From Pseudothauera rhizosphaerae (GTDB lineage Bacteria > Pseudomonadota > Gammaproteobacteria > Burkholderiales > Rhodocyclaceae): DNA of 64,000 nucleotides. The translations under genes were made by a program, and so were the position numbers. The notes under the pieces were generated by a model that was not told the origin of the DNA, made no database searches, and saw only the letters and a list, made by a program, of their open reading frames with translations. The stretch's first letter is position 1; the number at the start of each line of letters is the position of its first letter. Shown here in pieces: positions 9,297 through 17,931 of the stretch. Location: contig NZ_SSOD01000001.1 of assembly GCF_004801305.1 (NCBI RefSeq), positions 248,001-312,000 of the forward strand, written 5' to 3'.

Positions 9297-10232
9297 TCAC
9301 CCGGCAACCGCCGGTGCGGAGGCGGCGTCCTGGCGACTGTCTCCCCACTTCCGGTCGAACACCGCCAGGGCATCGTCCAGCGTGGCGGGCTGCACGCCGC
9401 CCACCAGGGTGGCGTAGTCCCCCTGGGCGGTCTCCTGCAGGCGGCGCAACACGGCGCGCGCCATCAGGGGCTCCACCCCCGCCTCCTCCAGAGTTTCCAC
9501 GGTCTGGGCCACTTCCAGGCTGCGGCGGCGCGCATGGACGGGATGGGAGCGCACCAGGAATTCCAGCAGCTCGCGCATGGGGCGCTCCTCGCACAACTGG
9601 CAGAAGCTCGCCACGATGTCCTCGGTCAGGCCGTAGCGGCGCGCGCCCACCAGGGCTTCCACCAGCAGCACTTCCAGGCCCTTGGTGAGCAGGCTGCGGA
9701 CGATCTTGATGCCGGCCGCGGCACCGGGCGCATCGCCCACCACCTGGATGCGCATGCCGTGGGGCGTCATCAGCCCGGCGAAGGCCTCCGCCCGGGCGCC
9801 CGCAGCGAGGATCTGGGCGCGGTGCAGGTCGCGGATGGGCATGCCGACGATGGCCGCGTCCACGAAGTCCCGCCCCGCCCCGCCGACCACTTCGGCCACC
9901 TGGCGCTTGACGGCGGGGCTGAGGGAATTGACGTCCACATAGAGCGGGCGCGGGCCGATGCGCGGCGCGCAGAAGCCGGCGGCCGCCAGCGCCGCGTCCT
10001 GGGGCACGGAGCTGAACACGATGTCCCGGTCCATGAAGCCCGACGGCGAGGCCAGCAGGGGCACGGCCAGTTCCACCGAGCGGCGTTCGGCCAGTTCCTT
10101 CTGCCGCGGCCCGGGCGGCTCGTCGTAGGCCAGGATGTCGAAGGCGCCCTGCTCCCGCAGACCGCGGGCAAAGCTCGAACCGACTTCGCCGAAGCCGATG
10201 ATGCCGATTCTTGGAGTATCCGTTGTCGTCAT
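9297..10232 (-). CDS. NAD(P)-dependent dehydrogenase, DUF1932 / 3-hydroxyacid dehydrogenase-like
   Basis: Rossmann-fold oxidoreductase of 311 residues. The N-terminal NAD(P) motif is GIIGFGEVGSSFARGL near residues 9-24, and the C-terminal DUF1932 helical domain includes GIKIVRSLLTKGLEVLLVEAL near 192-212. The family is related to 6-phosphogluconate and 3-hydroxyisobutyrate dehydrogenases, with the lysine of GIKIVRS in the catalytic position. A paralogue at 14049-14942 has the same architecture, including AIKILRSLLAKGLEALYVEA. A role in oxidising or reducing a hydroxyacid intermediate fits the aldolases next door (inference). Confidence 0.85.
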   Translation of the reverse strand: MTTTDTPRIGIIGFGEVGSSFARGLREQGAFDILAYDEPPGPRQKELAERRSVELAVPLLASPSGFMDRDIVFSSVPQDAALAAAGFCAPRIGPRPLYVDVNSLSPAVKRQVAEVVGGAGRDFVDAAIVGMPIRDLHRAQILAAGARAEAFAGLMTPHGMRIQVVGDAPGAAAGIKIVRSLLTKGLEVLLVEALVGARRYGLTEDIVASFCQLCEERPMRELLEFLVRSHPVHARRRSLEVAQTVETLEEAGVEPLMARAVLRRLQETAQGDYATLVGGVQPATLDDALAVFDRKWGDSRQDAASAPAVAG

Positions 10233-10271
10233 GTTCCGTTCCCGTGGGGCGGCTGGCCGCCCGTCACCGCG

Positions 10272-11081
10272 TCACCATTTTTCCGGCGGCAGGATGGCCA
10301 GGCTTTCCCCCGCCGAGGCGCCGGCCGCCATGGCCGCCAGCACGCTGTGCTCCAGTCCGGCGGCGGCCCGCGCCCGGTCCAGCACGTCGGCGGCGATGGC
10401 CGCCGGCACCACCAGCAGGCCGTCGTCGTCACCCAGCAGCAGGTCGCCGGGCCACACCTGCACGCCGCCGATGTCCACCACCCCGTTGAACTCCACCAGT
10501 TCCAGCCGGTGCTTGCCGGTGCGGGGCGTGAGCGTGCGCGACCACAGGGGCAGCCCCAGTGCGCGGATGTTGGCGGCATCGCGCACCGCGCCGTCCACCA
10601 CCACGCCGGCCAGCCCACCGTGGCGGACGGCGTTCGCCATCAGGCCGCCGAAGCTGGACGCCTCGCCTTCGCCCCCGGCATCGATCACCAGCACGTCGCC
10701 GGAACGGGTCAGGGCGATCTGGTCCAGCCCGCCCAGGCGCGGGACGTCGCCCCGGGCGAGACCCACGCCCGCGGCCCGGCGCACCCGGCTGTGGCGCACG
10801 GTGACGGCCGGGCCGACCACCCGCTGGCCGGACGCCAGGGGCGCCAGCCGGCCGGCGGGAACGGCGGTGTCGTAGCCAAGGCCGTCGAGCACGTCGGCCA
10901 CCAGGGAGCACAGGTCGGGCAGCGCCCGGTAGCCCTCCACCAGGGCCGCCGGCGGACGTTCGATGTGCACGCGGCGGATCAGCCGCGCCGGCAGGAGTCC
11001 CTGCAGGGGTTCCTGCAGCGCCGCCAGGTCGCGCGCCACGTCGGGATGGGGCGTGGCGGGCAGGAAGGGCAGCACATTCAT
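10272..11081 (-). CDS. RraA/HMG-aldolase family protein
   Basis: Protein of 269 residues whose C-terminal two thirds match the RraA-like fold used by 4-hydroxy-4-methyl-2-oxoglutarate (HMG) and 4-carboxy-4-hydroxy-2-oxoadipate aldolases. The hallmark GLAGVVVDGAVRDAANI holds the Arg-Asp pair that binds substrate and metal. VWPGDLLLGDDDGLLVVP is the second conserved block. It is longer than the usual 210-240 residues because of an N-terminal extension. Its ATG overlaps the upstream Bug receptor stop as ATGA, so translation is coupled. It is only distantly similar to the LigK-like protein at 12092, so a different substrate is likely. Confidence 0.82.
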   Translation of the reverse strand: MNVLPFLPATPHPDVARDLAALQEPLQGLLPARLIRRVHIERPPAALVEGYRALPDLCSLVADVLDGLGYDTAVPAGRLAPLASGQRVVGPAVTVRHSRVRRAAGVGLARGDVPRLGGLDQIALTRSGDVLVIDAGGEGEASSFGGLMANAVRHGGLAGVVVDGAVRDAANIRALGLPLWSRTLTPRTGKHRLELVEFNGVVDIGGVQVWPGDLLLGDDDGLLVVPAAIAADVLDRARAAAGLEHSVLAAMAAGASAGESLAILPPEKW

Positions 11082-12064
11082 TTGGCGACCAGTCCCGCGT
11101 CGTCCGCGATGCGGGTCCACAGCTTGAGGTCGTTCTCGATGGCGCGGCCGAACTCGGCCGGCGTGGAACCGACGAAGTCCAGCCCCAGCTCCACCAGGCG
11201 GGCGTGGAATGCGGGCTGGCGGCCGATCTCGCGGATCTCCCTTTCCAGCAGTTGCACCACCTCCGCGGGAGTGCCGGCCGGGGCCAGCAGGCCCTGCCAC
11301 CAGGACACGGCGAAGCCCGTCACGCCGCCTTCGGCAATGGTGGGTTCGCCCGGCGCCAGCGGGCTGCGCTGGGCACCGGCCACGCCCAGGCTGCGCAGGC
11401 TGCCGCGCTCGAAGTGGGGCTTGGCGGTGCTGAGCACCAGGAAGGAGAGATGCACCCGGTCGCCGAGCATCTCGTTGATCATCGGCCCCTGCCCCTGCAG
11501 CGGCACGTGGATGATGTCGATGCCCGCCAGCGCGCGCAGGTACTCGGTGGTCAGGTGCTGGGGCGCGCCGATGCCGGCGGAGCCGTAGTTGTACTTGCCG
11601 GGATGGCTCTTGATGTGGGCGATGGCCTCGGCCAGGTTCGCCCCCGGCAGGCTGGGCACGGCCGCCAGTGCGATGGGCATGTCCGCCACCAGGGAGACGG
11701 GGGCGAAGTCCTTGAGCACGTCGTAGGGCAGCTTGCGGTTCAGCGCCGGGGTGGTGACCAGGGTGTTGGAGGTCACCAGCAGCGTGTAGCCGTCGGCCGC
11801 GGCGCGGGCCACGGAGCCGATGCCGATGCTGCCGCTGGCGCCGGGGCGGTTTTCCACCACGAAGGGCTGGCCCAGGCGCTTCTGCAGTTCCTCGCCGAAG
11901 GCGCGGGCGACGATGTCGGTGCTGCCGCCGGGCGGGAAGGGCACCACCAGGTGCACGGTGCGGGCCGGGTAGCCCTGGGCGTGGGCCGGCAGGGCGAGGC
12001 CCGCGGCCAGCGCGGCGGCGGACAGCAGGCGGATGGATGCGGCAAACAGGGTTCTTGCGTTCAT
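11078..12064 (-). CDS. Bug/TctC family tripartite tricarboxylate transporter receptor
   Basis: Periplasmic carboxylate receptor of 328 residues with a clear signal peptide (hydrophobic SAAALAAGLALPAHAQG). Seen: YPARTVHLVVPFPPGGSTDI, FVVENRPGASGSIGIGSVA and YNYGSAGIGAPQHLTTEYL. Second Bug receptor of the block, between two RraA-family aldolase genes: 27 bp after the LigK-like gene and overlapping the next gene by 4 bp (ATGA). The arrangement suggests it delivers the acid that these aldolases process, possibly through the TctAB at 4195-6169 (inference). Confidence 0.9.
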   Translation of the reverse strand: MNARTLFAASIRLLSAAALAAGLALPAHAQGYPARTVHLVVPFPPGGSTDIVARAFGEELQKRLGQPFVVENRPGASGSIGIGSVARAAADGYTLLVTSNTLVTTPALNRKLPYDVLKDFAPVSLVADMPIALAAVPSLPGANLAEAIAHIKSHPGKYNYGSAGIGAPQHLTTEYLRALAGIDIIHVPLQGQGPMINEMLGDRVHLSFLVLSTAKPHFERGSLRSLGVAGAQRSPLAPGEPTIAEGGVTGFAVSWWQGLLAPAGTPAEVVQLLEREIREIGRQPAFHARLVELGLDFVGSTPAEFGRAIENDLKLWTRIADDAGLVAK

Positions 12065-12091
12065 CCCGGACTCCGGGTTCGGAAGGGTTCC

Positions 12092-12766
12092 TTAAAGTTG
12101 GAAATCCACACCCTTGGCCTGCAGGATGCGGTTCAGGTCGAGCATGTCCCAGGTGGTCTTGCCCGCCAGCAGGGCTTCGCGGAAGCGCACCTCCTTGGCC
12201 TCGCGCTCCCGGCTGGCGGCCAGCACGGGTTCGATCTCGGCCAGCGGAATCACCACCACGCCGTCGTCGTCGCCGATCACCAGGTCGCCGGGATGCACCG
12301 TGATGCCGCCGACCACCACCGCACGGCCGATGGGGCCCAGGTTCTCCTTGACCGCGCCCTTGATCGAGATGGCGCGGGAGAACACGGGAAAACCGATCCC
12401 GCGGATGGTCTCGGCATCGCGCACGCCGCCATCCACCACCAGGCCCGCCAGTCCCAGGCCCTTGGCGCAACTCGCCATCACGTCGCCGAACAGGCCCTGC
12501 TCGCTGAACCCGGCCCCGTCGCACACCAGCACGTCGCCGGGGCGCGCGAGCTTCAGCGCCGCGTGCAGGGTGAGGTTGTCGCCGGGCGGGCAGCCCAGGG
12601 GGAAGGCCGGGCCGATCAGCTTCATGCCGGGGTAGAGGGGCTTGATGGCCGAATCCAGCGCCCCGCGCCGCCCGTAGGCTTCGTGGGCGGTGGCGGCGGT
12701 GACGCCGTGGTAGGCCCGGATGCGCTCGGGCGCCGGGCGGGGGAAGTCTCGGTCGATGTGACTCAT
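12092..12766 (-). CDS. 4-carboxy-4-hydroxy-2-oxoadipate/HMG aldolase (LigK/GalC/ProA-like)
   Basis: RraA-fold class II pyruvate aldolase of 224 residues. In the protocatechuate 4,5-cleavage and gallate pathways it cleaves 4-carboxy-4-hydroxy-2-oxoadipate to pyruvate and oxaloacetate, and it also decarboxylates oxaloacetate. Seen: GDNLTLHAALKLARPGDVLV near residues 62-80, GDVMASCAKGLGLAGLVVDG near 94-113 with R116-D117, and LVIGDDDGVVVIP. Length and motifs are closer to LigK than to RNase regulator RraA. The ring-cleavage genes are not in the window, so it may serve another hydroxy-oxo-diacid here. Confidence 0.85.
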   Translation of the reverse strand: MSHIDRDFPRPAPERIRAYHGVTAATAHEAYGRRGALDSAIKPLYPGMKLIGPAFPLGCPPGDNLTLHAALKLARPGDVLVCDGAGFSEQGLFGDVMASCAKGLGLAGLVVDGGVRDAETIRGIGFPVFSRAISIKGAVKENLGPIGRAVVVGGITVHPGDLVIGDDDGVVVIPLAEIEPVLAASREREAKEVRFREALLAGKTTWDMLDLNRILQAKGVDFQL

Positions 12767-12826
12767 GGCTGCGGACTCATGGTTGCGGACTCTTGGCGGT
12801 GTTTCTGTTGGATGGCGGGCGCGCTT

Positions 12827-14017
12827 TCAGCGCGTGACGTTGGCCGCGCCCCACACGTAGTGCTTGCGCGGGAACTCTTCCCAGTACTGGCGCACGCCCT
12901 TGTGGGGGAAAGCCTTGTAGGGATGCGCCAGCAGGCGCTCGCGGTCGATGTCCACGCCCAGGCCCGGCGCGGTGGGCAGCTCCACGTAGCCGTCGGCCAC
13001 CCGCAGGGGCTCCACGACGATCTCGTCGCAGGCCGGCTGCAGGTTCACGAACAGCTCGGCGATGGTGAAGTTGGGAATCAGCGCCGACAGGTGCACGGTG
13101 GCGGCCAGGCCGACGATGCTGCTGTTGTAGTTGTGGGGACTCACCGCCACGGCGTGGGGGCGGGCCGCCGAGGCGATGTCGAGCATGGCCGTGAGCCCGC
13201 CCACCGCGCAGATGTCCGGGTTGATGATGTCGGCGGCGCGGCGCTCGAACACTTCCTTGAAGTCTTCCAGCGTGTAGAGCGTCTCGCCGGTGACCACCGG
13301 AACGGGAATCTGCCGCCGCACCTCGGCCACCAGGTCCAGGTTGTCCGACAGGCAGGGCTCCTCGTAGCAATACACGCCGAACTCGGCGATGCGGCGGGCC
13401 ACCCGCGCCGCGTGGAAGGGCGCCACGCGGCGGTGGGCGTCGATCAGCAGGTCCACCTCCGGCCCCAGCGCGGCGCGCATGGCACGCACGTGGTCCACGG
13501 CGTAATCCTCTTCGGCCTGGGTGACGAAGGTGCGCCACGGGCCGGGGAAGGGGTCCCACTTGAGCGCGGTATAGCCCTGGGCCTTGACCGCCAGCGCCCG
13601 CTCCACGCTCTGGTCGATGCCGCTCGCGCCGTACCACCAGCCGTTGGCATACACCCGCACCGCCTCCCGCGAAGGGCCGCCGAGGAGGTTGTACAGGGGC
13701 AGGCCGGCCTTCTTGCCCACGATGTCCCACAGGGCCAGTTCCACCGCGCTCCAGGCGCACAGGAAATCCACCGAGGAACGGCGGATGGCGAAGTCGTCGA
13801 ACATCACCTGCCCGCTGTGGCGGATGGCGAAGGCGCTGCGGCCGATCAGGTAGGGCGTCATCGCCTGCAGGTACTCGGCGACCACCTTCTCCTTGTTGAC
13901 GCTGACATAGGCCTCGCCCCAGCCGTGCAGGCCGCTCTCGGTCTCGATGCGCACGAACAGCAGGTTCTTGCCGCTGCCCGGGTGGAACAGGAAAGTCTCG
14001 ATACGGGCGATCTTCAT
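12827..14017 (-). CDS. mandelate racemase/muconate lactonizing (enolase superfamily) enzyme, acid-sugar dehydratase-like
   Basis: Enolase-superfamily enzyme of 396 residues. The N-terminal cap (about 1-125) is followed by the TIM barrel. Metal ligands appear in order in LLIDAHRR, CYEEPC and VTGETLY; then NPDI, and a late SPHNYNSSIVG with the His typical of the galactonate/mannonate dehydratase-type branch. The barrel base region reads GYTALKWDPF. These enzymes dehydrate sugar acids or epimerise and cycloisomerise carboxylates via an enolate and Mg2+. The ATG at 14017 gives the normal N-terminus MKIARIETF. The exact substrate is open. Confidence 0.85.
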   Translation of the reverse strand: MKIARIETFLFHPGSGKNLLFVRIETESGLHGWGEAYVSVNKEKVVAEYLQAMTPYLIGRSAFAIRHSGQVMFDDFAIRRSSVDFLCAWSAVELALWDIVGKKAGLPLYNLLGGPSREAVRVYANGWWYGASGIDQSVERALAVKAQGYTALKWDPFPGPWRTFVTQAEEDYAVDHVRAMRAALGPEVDLLIDAHRRVAPFHAARVARRIAEFGVYCYEEPCLSDNLDLVAEVRRQIPVPVVTGETLYTLEDFKEVFERRAADIINPDICAVGGLTAMLDIASAARPHAVAVSPHNYNSSIVGLAATVHLSALIPNFTIAELFVNLQPACDEIVVEPLRVADGYVELPTAPGLGVDIDRERLLAHPYKAFPHKGVRQYWEEFPRKHYVWGAANVTR

Positions 14018-14048
14018 CGCTGCACACTCCATTCGATTCATTCGGCCT

Positions 14049-14942
14049 TCACGGCGCGGCCCCGGCCGCGGCCAGCACTTCCAGCGCCTCTTCCAGCGTC
14101 GCGGGCGGACGCGCCCCAAGCCGCTCCCGCACGCCGCCCGCGGCGCTGCGTTCCATCACGGCGGCCACCGCCCGCGCCAGCACCGGCGAGCGGCCGGCGC
14201 GTTCCAGCGCGGCGGCGCACAGATTCATCTCGTCGGCGCGCCGGGCCGCGTGCACCACGTGGGAGCACACCAGCAGGCGTGCCGTCTCCCGTGCCGGACG
14301 GGCATCGAGAAAGGCGCAGAAGCTGTCCAGCACCCGTTCCGCCAGCCCCTCGCGCCGCGCGGCGCCCAGGGCTTCCACGTACAGGGCCTCCAGCCCCTTG
14401 GCGAGCAGGCTGCGCAGGATCTTGATCGCCGCCGCCGCGCCGGGATCGGCGCCGCAGGGGTCGAGCCGCATGCCCAGCGGCGCGAGGAGCGCGATCGCCC
14501 GCTCCGCGCCCGGCCCGGACACCAGCATCGGTACCCGGTGCAGGGATTCCGCCGGCACGCCGGTCACCGCCCCGCCGGCAAAGAGGCGGCCCGCCCCGCC
14601 GACCACGCCCGCCAGCGCACGCTTGGTGTCGCCGTCCACGGAGGCCAGGTCCACGTAGGGCGCATCCGGCCTCAGCCAGGGCGCGCAGCGGTGCGCCGCG
14701 TCGAGCGCCGCGCCCGGCGGCACGCAGGCGAGCACCACGTCGCAGCGGACCAGTCCGGCCGGTTCCGGGAGCAACTCCACCCCGGTGCGCGCCACGCGGT
14801 CCAGCACCCAGCCGCGCTTCACGGGCGACTCCAGCAGGTCCAGCGCCAGCAGCTGCGCCACGCCCGCGCCCCGCAGCCCGACCGCCAGGCATTCGCCCAG
14901 TTCGCCGAAACCGATGAAACCGATGGACGGATTCGCTGCCAT
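14049..14942 (-). CDS. NAD(P)-dependent dehydrogenase, DUF1932 domain
   Basis: Paralogue of the protein at 9297, 297 residues. The Rossmann motif SIGFIGFGELGECLAVGL starts near residue 6 and the C-terminal DUF1932 block AIKILRSLLAKGLEALYVEA is present. I chose the ATG at 14942 (MAANPSIGF); an upstream in-frame ATG at 14978 adds 12 unconserved residues. It is the first gene of the leftward block and is divergent from the ABC operon at 15330 across an AT-rich spacer. The likely role is hydroxyacid oxidation or reduction. Confidence 0.83.
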   Translation of the reverse strand: MAANPSIGFIGFGELGECLAVGLRGAGVAQLLALDLLESPVKRGWVLDRVARTGVELLPEPAGLVRCDVVLACVPPGAALDAAHRCAPWLRPDAPYVDLASVDGDTKRALAGVVGGAGRLFAGGAVTGVPAESLHRVPMLVSGPGAERAIALLAPLGMRLDPCGADPGAAAAIKILRSLLAKGLEALYVEALGAARREGLAERVLDSFCAFLDARPARETARLLVCSHVVHAARRADEMNLCAAALERAGRSPVLARAVAAVMERSAAGGVRERLGARPPATLEEALEVLAAAGAAP

Positions 14943-15329
14943 GCCGCTCCCTTGTGCTCCCTGTGTCGCCATCCACACTCGCCCATCCGCCGCCGCGGCC
15001 CGCGGGCCGCCCGGCGATGAGACACGGGCGGCATTATTGGCTTTTTTTTGTACTTTTCTACGGCGCTTTTCTCTAATTTTTTCTGCTTTGGATACATAAA
15101 AAAATCATTAGCCCGTCGTACCGGGCCGTACCGCCCGAACCAGGACCGCCGGGCAAGGCAGAGCGCCCGGCACCCCGGCGCCTTGCGGCCGGGTCGCCCG
15201 TCCGGGTGCATCCGGGCGAAAGCAGCGATGCGCTTATTTGTATATGGACTGCACTTTTCCTCAGTTCCGCCGCCGCGCGGGGCGGACCTAGACTCGGCCC
15301 GGTCGATTCCTCCCCCGGAGCAAGAACCC
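14943..15329. promoter_or_regulatory. divergent intergenic region without a gene (387 bp)
   Basis: Separates the leftward carboxylate block from the rightward Dpp-type operon. From about 15040 to 15110 it is unusually AT-rich for this genome, with runs of T and A (TTTTTTTTGTACTTTTCTAC and GGATACATAAAAAAATC), suitable for two divergent promoters. A second AT-rich patch, TTATTTGTATATGG, lies at about 15234-15247. A ggag Shine-Dalgarno sits ~10 bp before the ATG at 15330. Frames extending into this region from the ABC receptor gene are not protein-like. I see no specific regulator site. Confidence 0.55.
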
Positions 15330-16940
15330 ATGAAACTCACCCGTCGCGAACTGCTGCTGTCCTCCGGCGCGCTGGCCACCTCCGCGCTGTTCCCGCCGCT
15401 GGCCTGGGCCCACGCCGCCGCCGGCCAGCCGCGCAAGGGCGGCGTGCTGAACGTGCACGTCGCCTCCGAGCAGCGCATCCTCAACCCCTCTTTGCGCGCC
15501 TCCACCGGCGTGTACATCGTCACCAGCAAGATCATCGAATCCCTGGTGGACCTGGACGACGCGGGCCGCGTCGTGCCGCAGCTCGCCACCGCCTGGGAGT
15601 CGTCCAAGGACGGCAAGACCATCACCTTCAAGCTGCGGGAAGGCGTGAAGTGGCATGACGGCAAGCCCTTCACCTCGGCCGACGTGCAGTACAACGCGCT
15701 GGAGCTGTGGAAGAAGCACCTCAACTTCTCCACCGCCCTGCAGCTCAACCTGCAGGCGGTGGACACGCCGGACGCGCACACCGCGGTGTTCCGCTATTCG
15801 CGGCCCATTCCCCTCGACCTGCTGCTGCGCGCGCTGGCCGACCTGGGCTACGTGGTGCCGCGCCATGTCTTCGAGGGCACCAACGTGCTGGAGAACCCGG
15901 CCAACAACGCGCCCATCGGCACCGGCCCCTACCGCTTCGTGCAGTACGAGCGCGGCCAGTACATCATCGTGGAGCGCAACCCGGACTACTGGCGCAAGGG
16001 CGAGCCCCACCTGGACCGCATCGTGTGGCGCTTCATCACCGACAAGACCGCCGCCACGGCGGCGCTGGAATCCGGCCAGGTGCAGTTGAGCGCCTACTCC
16101 CAGCTCGCCCTGTCGGACATCGACCGCCTGGGCAAGAACCCGGACTTCGTCGTCACCCCCAAGGGCTCGGAAGCCAACCAGTTCAACAACACGCTGGAAT
16201 TCAACTTCCGCCGCAAGGAGATCGCCGACGTGCGCGTGCGCCGCGCGCTCGCCCACGCCATCAACGTGCCCTTCTTCATCGAGAACTTCCTCTACGGCCA
16301 GGGCCGCCCGGCCACCGGGCTGATCCCCTCTGTGTCCAAGAGCTTCTACCCGGCCGACAGCAAGGTGCCCTACGCCTACGACAAGGCCCGCGCCGAGGCC
16401 CTGCTGGACGAGGCCGGCTACAAGCGCAACGCCCGCGGCGAACGCTTCGCGCTGAAGCTGGTGCCCATCAACAACGGCGAGGACGTGCCGCTCTTCGCCA
16501 CCTTCATCCAGCAGTCCCTGGCGCAGATCGGTATCAAGGTGGAGATCACCAACTTCGACTACGCCGCGTCGCTGGCCGCCGTGTACAAGACGCACGACTT
16601 CGACATCGCCACCGGCTGGCACCAGTACCGGGGCGACCCGGCGGTGTCCACCACCGTGTGGCTGCGCTCCGGCAGCCCGGCCGGCGCGCCGTGGACCAAC
16701 CAGTACGGCTGGCAGTCGGACAAGGTGGACAAGCTCATCGACGACGCGGCCTCCGAGGTCGATCCGGCCAAGCGCCGCGCCCTCTACGCCGAGCTGGTGC
16801 GCGAGGTGAACGAGCAGTTCCCGATCTGGTTCGCCACCGAGCGCGACTTCTACTCCGTGGTCAGCAAGAAGGTGCAGAACAGCCACAACGTGGCGCGCTG
16901 GCCCTCCAGCAGCTGGCACGACACCTGGCTGTCCGCCTGA
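15330..16940 (+). CDS. ABC transporter substrate-binding protein, family 5 (peptide/opine/nickel type)
   Basis: Periplasmic receptor of 536 residues for a Dpp/Opp-type importer. The N-terminus MKLTRRELLLSSGALATSA, followed by a hydrophobic stretch ending in AWA, looks like a Tat-type signal (RR pair). Family features: LATAWESSKDGKTITFKLRE near 95-114, VKWHDGKPFTSADV, NAPIGTGPYRFV and DVRVRRALAHAIN. The frame stays open upstream to 15048, but the ATG at 15330 has an RBS and begins the signal peptide. It is the first gene of an operon with two permeases, a double ATPase and three enzymes, so the ligand is probably the substrate of those enzymes. Confidence 0.92.
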   Translation: MKLTRRELLLSSGALATSALFPPLAWAHAAAGQPRKGGVLNVHVASEQRILNPSLRASTGVYIVTSKIIESLVDLDDAGRVVPQLATAWESSKDGKTITFKLREGVKWHDGKPFTSADVQYNALELWKKHLNFSTALQLNLQAVDTPDAHTAVFRYSRPIPLDLLLRALADLGYVVPRHVFEGTNVLENPANNAPIGTGPYRFVQYERGQYIIVERNPDYWRKGEPHLDRIVWRFITDKTAATAALESGQVQLSAYSQLALSDIDRLGKNPDFVVTPKGSEANQFNNTLEFNFRRKEIADVRVRRALAHAINVPFFIENFLYGQGRPATGLIPSVSKSFYPADSKVPYAYDKARAEALLDEAGYKRNARGERFALKLVPINNGEDVPLFATFIQQSLAQIGIKVEITNFDYAASLAAVYKTHDFDIATGWHQYRGDPAVSTTVWLRSGSPAGAPWTNQYGWQSDKVDKLIDDAASEVDPAKRRALYAELVREVNEQFPIWFATERDFYSVVSKKVQNSHNVARWPSSSWHDTWLSA

Positions 16941-16950
16941 TCCGGGAACG

Positions 16951-17928
16951 ATGCGCTTCCTGACCCTCGCGGGGCGGCGGCTGGCCGCCGCCCTGCCGGC
17001 CCTGCTGATCATCCTGGCCGGCCTGTTCCTGCTGCTGCAGCTCGCCCCCGGCGACACCGTGGATGCGCTGGTCGCCCAGATCGGCGGCGCCGACGCCACG
17101 GTGATCGAGGAACTGCGCCGCCACTACGCGCTGGACCGCTCCGCGTCCTCCCGCCTGCTCGACTACCTGTGGCGCCTGGTGCACCTGGACCTGGGCGAAT
17201 CGGCCATCTACGGCAAGCCGGTCATCGACGTCATCGTGGAGCGCATCCCGCCCACCCTGCTGCTGATGGGCTCGGCGCTCGCGCTGGCCTTCGGCTTCGG
17301 CATGGTGCTGGGCATCGTCGCCGCGCTGCGCGTCAACCGCTGGCCGGACACGCTGATCTCCACCCTGGGCCTGGTGTTCTACGCCACGCCCTCGTTCTGG
17401 TTCGGCCTCATGGGCATCTTCGTGTTCGCGGTGTACCTGGGCTGGCTGCCCGCGGGGGGCTACGGCACTATCGCCAGCGGCCTCGCGGGCTGGGCCCACA
17501 TCGCCGACATCGCCTGGCACCTCACCCTGCCGGTGGTCACTCTGGCGCTGATCTTCCTCGCCATCTACCTGCGCATCATGCGCGCCTCCATGCTGGAGGT
17601 GTCCACGCTGGATTTCGTGCGCACCGCCCGCGCCAAGGGCCTGCCGGAGAGCCGCGTGGTCACCCGCCACGTGCTGCGCAACGCGCTGCTGCCCATGGTC
17701 ACGCTGATCGGCCTGCAGACCGGCACCATGCTGGGCGGTTCGGTGGTGGTGGAATGCGTGTTCGCACTCCCCGGCCTGGGGCGCCTGGCCTATGAATCGG
17801 TCATGCAGCGCGACCTCAACACCCTGCTCGGGGTGGTGTTCATCTCCGCGCTGCTGGTCATCGCCATCAACTTCATCGTGGACCTGCTGTACGCGCGTCT
17901 CGACCCGCGCATCAACGCCACGCACTGA
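16951..17928 (+). CDS. ABC transporter permease, DppB type
   Basis: Inner-membrane permease of 325 residues with about six membrane segments. The N-terminal LAGRRLAAALPALLIILAGL and the conserved LAPGDTVDAL region are typical of DppB/OppB. The EAA loop that docks the ATPase is ARAKGLPESRVVTRHVLRNA near residues 227-246. It lies 10 bp after the receptor gene and 3 bp before the DppC-type gene. Confidence 0.93.
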   Translation: MRFLTLAGRRLAAALPALLIILAGLFLLLQLAPGDTVDALVAQIGGADATVIEELRRHYALDRSASSRLLDYLWRLVHLDLGESAIYGKPVIDVIVERIPPTLLLMGSALALAFGFGMVLGIVAALRVNRWPDTLISTLGLVFYATPSFWFGLMGIFVFAVYLGWLPAGGYGTIASGLAGWAHIADIAWHLTLPVVTLALIFLAIYLRIMRASMLEVSTLDFVRTARAKGLPESRVVTRHVLRNALLPMVTLIGLQTGTMLGGSVVVECVFALPGLGRLAYESVMQRDLNTLLGVVFISALLVIAINFIVDLLYARLDPRINATH

Positions 17929-17931
17929 ACC

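Noticed and set aside
12092-12766. Annotation as the RNase E regulator RraA
   Set aside because: The sequence has the LigK/HMG-aldolase type active-site context and sits in a catabolic operon, so the aldolase name fits better.
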